Shown here: piece by piece, positions 23,501-35,500 of the stretch
Layout: every line of letters begins with the position of its first letter
How positions within the stretch are numbered: the first letter of the stretch is position 1
Assembly: GCF_030445035.2 (NCBI RefSeq)
Contig: NC_080673.1
Location: 200,506,216 to 200,570,215 of the forward strand
Source: Dasypus novemcinctus
Lineage: Eukaryota; Chordata; Mammalia; Cingulata; Dasypodidae
DNA: 64,000 bases
Direction of reading: 5' to 3'
Made by a program: the position numbers and the translations under genes
Notes under the pieces: model-generated
Databases searched by the model: none
Seen by the model: the letters and a program-made list of their open reading frames with translations, nothing else
What the model was told of the DNA's origin: nothing

Positions 23501-26500
23501 GTTAGGCAGCTCCAGGAACCAATCCTGGAACCTTCCGGAGTGGGGGAGAGGTGATCATTCTCTTGTGCCACCTCAGCTCCCTGATCTGCTGTGTCTCTTA
23601 TTCTCTCTCCTCTGTGTGTCTTTTTGTTGTGTGACCTTGCTGGACCAGCACGTCTACGCGGGCCAGCACTCCTGCATGAGGCAGTACTCCTCACAGGCCA
23701 CCACTCCACGCAGGCCAGCTCGCCACACAGGCCAGCATGCCTTCACCAGGAGGCCCTGGGCATCGAACCCTGGACCTCCCATATGGTAGATGGGAGCCCA
23801 ATTTTTTGAGCCACATCTGCTTCCCCAGCTCCATCTTAATTTAGTAAAGTGATGTTTACTTATGATTGAAATGCCTTTACAGCTAATACACATTAACATA
23901 GGTTTAACAGCTTAAACTTTCAAGTAGGCATACAGATACTGATGTACAGGATTAGATCCCAACTGAATGACTTGGGCTGATTACTTAGCTCACAAAACTT
24001 CTGTTTGCCTCTCTGTAAAATCCGAATATTACTACTTTATAAGGATGTTGTGAGGTAATACTTGCAAATGATGTTTGTGACCTCTGAACAAAGTGCTTCA
24101 TGCCTGGTAAACGCTTAATAAAAGATAGCTATTATTATTGCCATGCACTAGAGTTCTCGTGGACTCAGCTGTAGAAAATGTGGTTTATATACTAAGGATA
24201 TAATTTGTACTGGAGTATATCAAAAGTTTATCAAAAATGACACCAGACTAAAGTTCAAATAATCTCCCCCATTGATATCTAATTTGGTATAAATTATCTG
24301 AATATATTACTGGATTTTTTTCTCTGAATCATTCCAATATTTTTATTGAATCTACTTTTATATTATTTCTCAGATATGTTCCTTTATCTGGGAGAAAGAT
24401 AATTATTTTAATTCTGCATTTCCACTTACTAAATAAAGGAACTTTTTTTTTAAAGATTTATTTCCCCATCTTGCTTACACTCACTGTCTGCTCTCTGTGT
24501 CCATTTGTTGTGTGCTTTCTGTGTCTGCTCATCTTCTCTTTAGGAGGCACTGGGAACTGAACCTGGGACCTCCCATGTGAGACAGAGGCACTCAATCGCT
24601 TGAGCCACCTCAGCTCCCTGCTTTGTTTGTCTGTCTTTGTGTCTTTATTACATCATCTTGTGTCAGCTCACTATGCCTGCCCATCATGCCAGCTCTCTGT
24701 TTTACGCATCCTCTCCAGGAGGCACCGGGAGCTGAACCCGGGACCTCCCATGTGGTAGGCGAGAGTTCAATCGCTTGAGCCACATCTACTTCCCTAAAAG
24801 AACATTTTTTTTAATTTTTAAAAATTTTAAAAATTTTAAAATTAAAAAAAAAAATGTGTGTGTGTAATTGGTGGTCTCTATACGTTTTCTTGTTTAAAAT
24901 ATACACCTTCTCCCTACTTTGCCCTGTCTCTGCAAGTTTACTTTTTCTAGACATCTCCTGTGACACCATGCACCCTGTGTGTCTTGCTTATTGCAATAAG
25001 CATGTTTTCAAGGTTCTTCCATGTTGCAGCATGCTTCAGAACTTTATTCTTTCATATGGCGAAATGATTCCATGGTGTATGTGTACCACATTTTGTTAAT
25101 ACATTCATCTGTTGATGGACCCTTGGGTTGCATAGCACAAAGTAGAATTTCCACAAACTTATTGCTATTGTTATTACTTGTTTTATTATTGTTATTAGTA
25201 GTCAGTTCTGCAAAAAGCTCACTATTTCCCAAAGGTTTGCTAAATTCTTTCTCTTTGGTTATCTAAAATAAATTTGAGTATTTTCTAAGCCATATTTATT
25301 AGATTCTTAGCTATGATATAATATAGCTCAGGGTTTTTCAGCTTCTGATATAATTAATCTTCCATGTTATAAGCATATAAAATCCACAGATACTTCACTA
25401 TCATAGCGATGTCAGGGGAACATTTTTTAGTTCTTATAAATTTCAGTGCACAGGGGACTTCAGATCCATCTTCAAAGCGATAGTCTTAAACTCTCTTTGC
25501 ATTTTATTTTATTCTCTGTGCCTGCACACTCTTACCCTTGGGTGGCATTAGTTCATTTCAGGGTTTCATGGCAAGAGGGCTCTGTAACACATTAAATGGG
25601 AGAACTGACAAGTTGAGACTGTTAATTTAAATTACAGCAGTAGAAGATTTTGTGTCTAAATCCTAATTTGAAACATTAGCAAGTAGCTTTTTAATATCTG
25701 AGGCCTTTACAGCTTTAATTTCACTGTACTTCAGGCAATTTAATATTGACTTCCTATTGATTAGTACATGAAATCATATTTTATGATCTTCATTTGAATA
25801 TTAATAAGTTCTTTATAAAGCCCTGCTAGATTAAATAGAAAAGACTCTGGAACTGAATGACTACTGTGTTGCTCCTGCTTCGCATTTGTGCACAGTGGTC
25901 AGATGATGAGCCTGTCAAGCAGCACTGACCAGACTGCCAGAGGAGACACTTTCTAGAAATGTCTTATGAAAGCATATTGTTCAGACAAAAATGATGAATA
26001 TTGAAACAGCCATGGGCAGGTTTCACCTTTTTATTTTTTAAAATATGTTTGCATATAGATGGTGCACTTTAAAATTGTAAGAAATAAAATACACCAGAAG
26101 ATATTTAAAATACAGGTTTAGTGACCCCCAAGGCATACTCTGTACTGCTACAAGACCCATTTAAGAGGGAAGCACACTACAAACACACATGCAAAACAAT
26201 GCCTGAAAAGGGATACCGGCAGGGGGCTCCCCTGGGCCGCTTTTCCTCAGGAGTACTGAGCCTAAACCCATCCCTTGTTAGGCAGATGGCTGGGTAGCTG
26301 CTACTGCCCATTGTTAGCATTTGGCAGGTCCTTGTTTTGCTGGCATGTGGCTCCTCTCAAGTTGTGAAGTGTAGGCTTTGTTTAGAAGTTGCCCAGGAAT
26401 CTGAAGAGATCTGTTAGATTTCCTTTTGAGTTTATAAAACCTTTCAAAAATCAAACTTTTATTATTGGTGTGTTTTTATTTTCCTTTTTTGCAGGCAGGC

Positions 26501-29500
26501 AACCTGCAGACTCACTTACGTCGACACTCTGGGGAAAAGCCATTCATCTGTGAAATCTGTGGAAAGAGGTCAGTATTAGGCTTATTCTTATATGTAAGAA
26601 ACAACTTGCAGTCAGAGTATCTTTGGAATCTGAGGTTTCTGAAGCTGTGGCCTGCATACCTGCCATGTATGGGCTTACTCTACCACTCACAGGTATATTC
26701 ATATCCCCTGGTCTTACATAAGTGGTACATATGCGAATAAGAAAAAGAAATGTCGCTTAAAATAAAGAAAGTCTAGGATAGGAATATTAGAAGGAAATGG
26801 AATTTTACAGGAAACAAATTATTGTTTACTGGAATTTTCCTTCGTTCTAAAAATGTCTATTGAAGTAGATAAACGTCCCCAAGGAGGTTACTGATTGGTA
26901 GAAGAGAGGAGACATGCAGCCTAAATGCCCTTCAAGAGAGTTGAGGGTCAAGAGCATCATAGCCATGTTCTCATCAAGGGCTTTGAGAGCTGCAGGAAAG
27001 ATGGAGCTCAGCCGTGGTGGCCAAGGAGGATGTCTGCATGGGAAATGAGAATTGACTTGGCGACAGACAGTCTTGCATCTGAGATGGAATGCAGTTAGAG
27101 TCCTCTGTGCAGTGTGGAATGAATGAAAGAGCGTCCCCTCCTGGCTGCACACAGGCCTGCGACCTTGACCCTACTTCCCATCACATGGGTTCTCTATTGG
27201 GGGGTCTGTATACTCTGTCATCTAATGGTTGTGTCAGGACAACAAGCATCAGCCAAGAGTATTATCAGTCACATAACTCTGTATTCTCCAGACAAGGAAG
27301 CAGCTCTTGATTCTCTTCCAGGAAAAGGGATTTTTGGCAGATGGTTGCAGACTGCTGTGAAGGTTGCACAACTATCCAGGCTCCCTTTCTGGCTCAGCTG
27401 CCCAGCCCCTGAAAGTCAGGTCCAGGACCCAGGAGCTAGACGCTGCTCATTTCGTGTGCCTGGCAGCATAAACCTGCTGTTGCTCAGGTGCCGTCACTTC
27501 CCTTTTAACCCCCAGTGTATTATTCACACAGTGTTTTAAATGTGAGCCTTCTGAACCCCATTTAAAAGTAGCAGTGCATTTAAAATCTTGCATATATGTA
27601 GCATCTTTCCCCAAACCTAACATGTATTATTCTTTTACCAAGGGTGGTGGAATGGAAAGAAAGCAAAGATTCAGAATCTTTGATATGAAGGCCTGGATTG
27701 ACCTAAGTCAAGTTCATGACCATCTTTGAACTCAGTTTCCCCATCTAAAAAGTGGGAATAAAATGCTTACCTTATAGTGCTGAGGAGAGGATTAAGGGAT
27801 GGTGTTTGTCAGAAACATCTAGCAAATCACCTGGCCTCTGGTAGCTGCTGGATAAGTGCTGCCTTCTCTCTTTCATTTGGTTCCCTTAGTTTATTAATTT
27901 TCGGTCTCTGTATCAGTTACCTTTTGTGACTCCAATAAAGAGTAGGAGAAAGAGCTCATTCTCGAGGGATATCCGAGGTAAGGAAGGGGAGGATTCTCTC
28001 AAAGAGGCTTCAGTCTTGATTCCTGGCGCTTTGGAGCTCATCCTTGCACTTCCCCTTGTGGTGGAAGGATCTGGGGTGGGCATGCTGTGACCATACCTTA
28101 CTCAGGCTCAGGGCCCCTTTGTGGCTGCTCTCCAGGGACTGGACTCCACAACTGGTGTGCTCTCTTGGAGGTCCCTGCCACCCCAGCGGGGCTGCGCGGG
28201 CGAAGGTCCTCGCTCTACTCTCAACTGATGAGCTACAGGGTTCAGACTCTTTTTTTTTTTTTAATTAGTAACTCCTAAGGTCATGGGGTTATCCTATATA
28301 GTATGTGGTCTCATGCCACATAACATTAAGGAGGGAAGCAGACTTGGCCCAGTGGTTAGGGCATCCGCCTACCACATGGGAGGTCCAAGGTTCAAACCCC
28401 GGGCTTCCTTGACCCGTGTAGAGCTAGCCCATGTGCAGTGCTGATGCGCGCAAGGAGTGCCGTGCCACGCAGTGGTGTCCCCCGCGTAGGGGAGCTCCAC
28501 GTGCAAGGAGTGTGCCCCTTAAGGAGAGCCACCCAGCGCGAAAGAAAGTGCAGCCTGCCCAGGAATGGTGCTACACACACGGAGAGCTGACACAGCAAGA
28601 TGACGCAACAAAAAGAAAAACAGATTCCCGTGCCGCTGACAACAACAGAAGTGGACAAAGAAGACGCAGCAAATAGACACAGAACAGACAACTGGGGCAG
28701 CGGGGAGAAAGGGAGAGAAATAAATAAATCTTTAAAAAAAAAATTGAGGAAGAAAGATTAATGAAACCAGGTAGGGAAAAAAATTTTAAAACAAAATGCA
28801 AATTTTTAAAATTTCCCTTTAAAAGAAGTAAAGATTTTTTTAAATGCACATTTTATCGGAAACGAGGCCACTTCTGCGTACATTCTGAAGTGTGCAGTCC
28901 ATCCCTCCCTTAGGGCCTTGCAGTTAGAAACATTCCCAGGAGTGGGGAAAGGCTCTAACTTGCATTCTCATTCACGTGGCAGGTTTGCAGCCTCCGGCGA
29001 CGTCCAGCGTCACATCATCATCCATTCTGGGGAGAAACCGCACTTGTGTGATGTCTGTGGTCGAGGTAGAGTGGGGACGTTGGCTTTTTTCCTTGATGAT
29101 TAATCATTAAAGTGTTCTCTGTCCTTCGGTGTAACACCTGTTTTGTCTCCCTAGGGTTTAGTAACTTCAGTAATTTGAAGGAGCACAAAAAGACACACAC
29201 GGCTGACAAAGTCTTCACCTGCGACGAGTGCGGGAAGTCCTTCAACATGCAGAGGAAGTTGGTCAAGCACCGGATCCGGCACACGGGCGAGCGGCCCTAC
29301 AGCTGCTCTGCCTGCGGTGAGTCTGCTCTTCTCAGGCCAGGCGGCCTGCTGGTTTCTCGTGGAGGGGAAGGGCATTCTGTCACTCACTGATTCCACGTCC
29401 CAGAGAAGTCCTTTGGGAGCCATAGCCACCGCCTCAGAAAACATTCCTGTCTCACTCGGTCATATGTTCATGTACCAGAGGGGTCAGGAACCGTGGCAGA

Positions 29501-32500
29501 TGCTCAGGAGCCAGTCCTGGCTGTCAGGTGCTGACGGTCCAGGTGGGAAGGCCTGGGCGGCTGTGGGAGGGCCTGCAGCATGTGCCACAGCACAGTGGCC
29601 TGACCGAGCAGGGGATGCACGTGAGCATCAAGGCAGGGTCGAGAGGCAGGACAGAGTGCCAGCATTTACTTAGAAAGCAGAGAACATTTCTGGGGGCATG
29701 TGATGCTCTGCTACAGCATCAGTGAAGTCACCAAGAAAGGACAGCAGAAATCCAGCAGCCCTGGACCCAGGGCACCTCACTGCATGGAGGTGACCGCTTG
29801 CCCATGATCCCAGAGTGGTAGGACCAGGATGTCTCTGAAGGACCGAAGTGTGTGCGTGCGCACGTGTGGCAGGTACTTACTAATGCCAGTTGAATCATGG
29901 GGTGAATAAATGAGTAAAGATATTCTTGATTGCCTGATTAAAACAAATTGGGAAATTTTTTTGCTTGGAGTCCAGCTGCGGGAAGCCTGGAGAGGGGGCA
30001 GTTTTCAGAGTGCCTCGTGGTGATTGGTTCTTGAGTAGGGTAGGACTCCTGGGACGTACCCAGAAGGCAGCTTTGGTTTTGTCTCCCCTCTTAGAAAAAT
30101 TTAGGCAATTCTATGACTGCTCATCCCTTTAAATCACAAACAAGGTCTCACATCACTAAAGTGTCATTCCCCAGTGATTATTACAACTGTGAACTTGATT
30201 TACAGTTGCCTCTTCCCTCCCTGTAGCTGAGGATGTGAAGTGGAACCTTCCTCCCTCTGCCCCATCTCACTGATTCTGGTTTCTGACCCTGGCAAGGTCA
30301 GCTGGGAAGATGTGGAGAGCCTAAAGGGAGCTAGAATGTTCTTACATGACAGTGCAATTTTTTTAAACAACTTCATTGAAATCGTTTCTATGCCATAAAA
30401 TTTACTCAATGTAAAGCAAGCAGTTCTCTGATTTTTTCATATATTCACAGATTTGTACAGCCTTCATCACAATCTAATTTTAGGTCATCTCATTGTTCCC
30501 AAAAGAAACTCCACACCTGTTAGCAGTCACTGTCATTCCTACCCAGCCCCTGCCCTTGGCAACCACTGATCTACTTTCTGTCTATAGATTTCTCTCTCCT
30601 GGACATTTCATACAAAAGGAATCATACAATATGTGGCCTCTGTAACTGGCCTCTTTCACTTAGCTTTACATTTTCGAGGGTCACCCATGTCGTAGTATGT
30701 ATCAGAGCTTCATTCCTTTGTATGGCTGGATAGTACTCTTTTGTGTGGCTTGACCATGTTTTGTTTCTCCCTTCACTTATAGGTGGACATTTAGGTTGTT
30801 TCCACTTTGGAGCTATGATGAATAATGCTGTGTAAACTTTGTGTACAACTTTTTGTGTCAACGGATGATTTCCTTTTTCTTTCTTGGATACATAGAGAAG
30901 TGTAGGTTTTTTGGTTTGTTTTTTTCTTCAGGAGGCACTTCCCAAACCCAGGACCACCCTTGTGGAAGGTGGGAGCTCAACCCCTTGAGCCACATCCACT
31001 CCCAAGAAGTGCAGGATTTTTGTTTTTTTGATTTTTTAAAAAGATTTATTTATTTATTTCTGCCTACCCCCTCATTGTTTGTGTTTGCTGTGTCTGTTGT
31101 ATGTTTGTCTTCCTTTTAGGAATTACCGGGAACTGAACCCAGAACCTCCTGTGTGGGAGGGAGGTGCCTAATTGCTTGAGAAACCTCTGCTCCTTTCTTT
31201 GTTATGTCTCTTATTGTTTTCCTCCTTGTGTCTCGTGTCATCTTGTGTCAACTCATCGCATAAGCTCTCTGTCTAGCTCTTCTTTAGGAGGCACTGGGAA
31301 CCAAACCCTGGACCTCCTATGTGGTAGGCGAGAGCTCAGTTGCTTGAGCCACATCTGCTTCCCAAGAAATGCAGTTTTAAGATGGCTTGCAGTGTTAAAA
31401 GGTATTCTCTTTCTTGGGCAATTCATGTCCTTCAAAAGACAGCCTTTCTCTCCCTTCCCCCCAGCACTTAACTGCACTTTCCAAGGTACAGACCACATTT
31501 TCCTCCCACTGGCTCTTCTCTCTAGCCCTCAGTATTTTTGGGTTTTTTTTTTTACACATTTTTTTAATTAAAGTTAATAGATCACACAGAATGTTACATT
31601 AAAAAACATAAGAGATTCCCATATAACCTACTCCCCACCCCCCTTTCCTATCATTTTTGTGAATTATTTTTTTGAAGATATATACATCACAAAAAATGTT
31701 ACATTAAAAAACATAAGAGGTTCTCGTATACCTCCCAACCCCCCATCCACCTCACTCCTCCCACACCAACAACCTCCCCCACTCATCGCACTCAGTGAAC
31801 ACATTTTGGAGCACTGCTGCAACACACGGATAATAGTTTACCCTGTAGTTCACACTCTCCCCCAGTATATTCAATGGCTTATGGCAGGATATATAATGTC
31901 CAGCATCTGACCCTGCAGTATCATTTAGGACAACTCCAAGTCCCGAAAATGTCCCCACATCAATCTTCTTCCCTCTCCCTGCCCCCAGCAACTACTGTTG
32001 CCACTTTCTCCATATCAATGCTACAATTTCTTCTATTACTAGTCACAATGGTTTTATAGTAGAATATCAGTATGTCCACTCTAGTCCATATTTTATTCCT
32101 CCATCCTGTGGACCCTGGGATGGTGATGTCCACTCCACCTCTATATCGAGAGGGGGCTTAGATTCCACATGGATGCTGAATGCGATTCTCCTGCTTGGCA
32201 GCTGTAGGCACTCTTGATTCCCTGGTGTGGTGGTTGACCATCCTCACCTCCCTGTTAGCTGGCCGGGGCAAGTCCAACGAACTGGAGAATCAGAGTTGCA
32301 ACTCTGCTGAGGCTCAGGGCCCAGCTGGCACATGTACCCCTGTTTTGTAGCAGCTTATTCCAAGGAGACTTTCTCTGAGGGGGATCTCATTGCCCCTCTA
32401 GGCTGTCCTCTTAGGCTGGGTTTTAAATGGCTCCAGGCTGACTTGCTGACCAGCGTGACCTTCCCCTACTCCATGGAGACACCTCTGTTCTTTGCTCTGG

Positions 32501-35500
32501 TGGTGCACAAGCCCACACTGGCGCAGAGCCAGCCCTCCTCTCTGTGCCTCCCGTGCAGCTGGCAGCTCTCTCGCCTGCTGCATTCACCAGGCAGGAGGCA
32601 GGCGCTGACCCGTTGTGCCCACCTAATGACAGGAGGTGCATCAAGCCAAGCTCCTCTCTCCACTCAGGGTGTAAGGGAGACACCGTCCCATTGCTCCCTC
32701 TCCACAGGAGGGAGGGCACATCAAAGCTCTCTCCACAAAGTCCTTCCTCAGATGTTCGCCCTTGACCTTGATGCCCACCCTGATTGTGGGTAAGGGGCTT
32801 ACGAGTTGGATAGCTGGTTTTCAGTCACTGCCTGGGAGGGACTCAGCTTGCCACCTGATAGCTGTGGAATCTGGGGGTCTCAGTGGAAGGACCTGCTTTC
32901 TCCATCAGGCCCCTGCTGCTCCCTGTTTGGATCTGCTGAGCTTCGGGCTGCACGAGCTGACCGCCTGTTTTCAGGAGTTGCTGGTCCTCATCCCGCCTGC
33001 TCTGACTTTTGACTTTTCTTCCCAGTTTCTTCCTTTTCTGCCCGCCTCAGTTTCCCCATTCCTACTCCTTTTACAGGTGGCCTGATATAGTACGTTCACC
33101 TAGATGATGGCGCCCGTTAGACCTGGTTGGGGTCTGACCTCTTCCTCTTCCCAGCTGTGACCTTGCCCCCTTCTCCTTTGCACCTGCTGTGTGCAGACCC
33201 TGAGTAGCTGCTTAGGGCACACCGCTTCTTCCCTCCTCGGGTACTTCTCAGGCCTGCTTCCTTCCTCTTCTGATGCTTTTCTGTAATGACAACAAGTTGG
33301 CATTTGATGTGGCTCACCCACCTGTTTACCCAGGCCATTGCCCCCACGTGGCAGGCTACCTGAGATATTGTTGGGTCATTTGTGAGGCTGGCACAGTCAG
33401 CTCTTCCTAGTTAAAAATTAATATAAGACACTAAAGTTGAACCCTCTGCAATCAGATTTACTTTTCTTGCTTTGCGGGTTCCTGCTCGGATCGCTCATCT
33501 TAAGGAATAAATTCAGCCAAATCTAGTCAAGTGCTTTTTGGAAGTTTTTCCTTCAGGTTATTCCAAAATAGCTGAGTATCACTAAGTTCTTGTGTAGAAC
33601 TAGCCTACAGCTTTGTATGTCACTTTTATAATCCCACCATATTTTTGTAGTTTTAAATGGCCTGTGAATGAATCTTCCAGATAACCAGAGTATAGAATGT
33701 GTCATATATGACTTTGCTTCCACAGCCAGTGCAGACCTTCACTTTTTTTTTAAGAAGGTATCGGGGATTGAACCTGCAGCCTCGTACCTGGGAAGCAGGT
33801 GCTCGACCACTGAGCTACATCTGCTCCCCAGACCTTCACATTTTTAAAAGATAAAGTGGTATAGTAGAAAAAACATTGATTTCAGAATTGCTGGAGTCAA
33901 ACTGGCTTAGCCTTGACCTACCTCCGTAAACTTGGACAAGTTACCTGCATCTGGCTCTCAGCTTCCTCATTTGTAAAAGTTTTAGGGATTGTTTGGAGGA
34001 ACGAAATGGCATGAGTCTGTTCTTTCCTTCATTTTTTGAGCTCCCTCGATGCTTTATCTCCTGTAAGATACAAAGGACTGTGCCCTGTCCTCGTAACAGT
34101 GGCCCTGGTCATGTAGAAGCGACTCTTGCAGAGACGCTGTTGCAGAGAAGGTGGCCTGCGATTCCTTCCTTTCCTTGGCTGCTCAGTGAGGTCATCCCAG
34201 GCTCCCCCCGACCTCTCCCCTTCCTGTCTCCCTTCCTACTTGTTTCTTCTCTTAGAAGAGACTTGTCACCATCTTTAACATTTTAATTCTGTTTCCTCAT
34301 CAGGATGTGATGTGCCTCATCCCGGAGGGCAGGGCTTTGGTCTCCAGTTCCCTGCTGTGCCCCAGAGCCCAGGGCACTGCCTGGCCCTTTGGTGGCTTTC
34401 CCTAGAGATGTGTTAGGTGAACTTGTGGGGGTCACTTTTCAGTCGAGATGGGGACCTCCCTGGGTTGGTCCTCTAAACTTTTTCTCCTCTTTTCTCTTGC
34501 TTTAGCTTCCTGTTACTTTTTGTTTGTTTTTTTCTTTTTGTTTACTTCTTTAAAATTTATTTTTTATTCTTTTGTGTTTTCTTTTTCTTTTTTCTTTTTT
34601 GTTTTTATGTTTTATTTTATCTTTTCTTACCTTTTGGGTTTTTTTAATTTAATTTAATTTATTTTTATTTCCTGTTTTACTTTCGAAGAGGTTTTCTCAA
34701 GTATATCTTCTAACCTTCCAATATAATAAATAATTTTAATTTCCAAGACTGTTTTCTTCTCTGAATATTTGTTTTATAGCATCCTGTTTTCTCCTTCATG
34801 GAGGCAGGACTTCCCTTTGTTTCTCTGAAGGTGTGGTTTGTTTTTGTGCTTTCCTCTAGTCTCTGTGTGCATCTCTGGCTTTTGTCTTCCTTGGTTTGCC
34901 TTGGCACCTTTCTTTTCGGAGGCTTTCCCCAGGACCCCTGATGGTCGCTGGGCCTTAGCTGTCATTCCTGTTTTAAATGGGTGGTTGCAGAAGAGCCCAG
35001 CGGTCTCACAGGGGTGCCTGTTCAGCAGGGGCAGCCCCAGTTGTCCAGCTCTGCAGGCCTTTTCTCTGGGACCATTTTCCAGAGAACAGTCAGTCCCAGC
35101 CTCTCCTGCCTGTGGCGTGTAGGTCTGGCTGCAAGCCTTTGCTGGCTGCCTCTTGGGCTTTCACTGTATCAGCTTCTTCATGTGATCTTTACCCACTCCA
35201 TAATTTGCTTCTTTGACCTAGAAAGCCAAAGTCTAACAAATGCTTGTCAAAATGAATGTGTAGAACAAAATAAGCTCCTCGAGACAACTGGAAGGAAGGA
35301 ACTCTTCTCTGACAAAAATGTGTGGAGATGAAAGACCCTAAACATGGTCGTCATCCTTTGCCCAGTAGTTCCACCACTGAGAATGTATCTTAAGGAAACA
35401 ATGAAAAGAAAGATAAAAGCCCTATGCCCAGAGAGGTCCATCAGGCATCATATATAGTAGCGAACAGTTGGAAGCAGCCGAATGTCCAACAGTAGAGGAA

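Larger units (their letters stand above)
19938..26494 (+). other. ZBTB49 intron after coding exon 3
   Basis: A 6557-nt intron that holds several mobile elements listed separately. An AATAAA sits only 60 nt after the donor (19998-20003). Its end is 'ttcctttttt' then gcag. Confidence 0.8.
26569..28982 (+). other. ZBTB49 intron after coding exon 4
   Basis: A 2414-nt intron that contains an AATAAA at 26761-26766, a MIR and a DAS SINE. Its acceptor is cgtggcag. Confidence 0.8.

Noticed and set aside
32332..32793. A 153-codon plus-strand ORF
   Set aside because: It adjoins L1 3' sequence, has no known domain and lies within an intron without splice partners.
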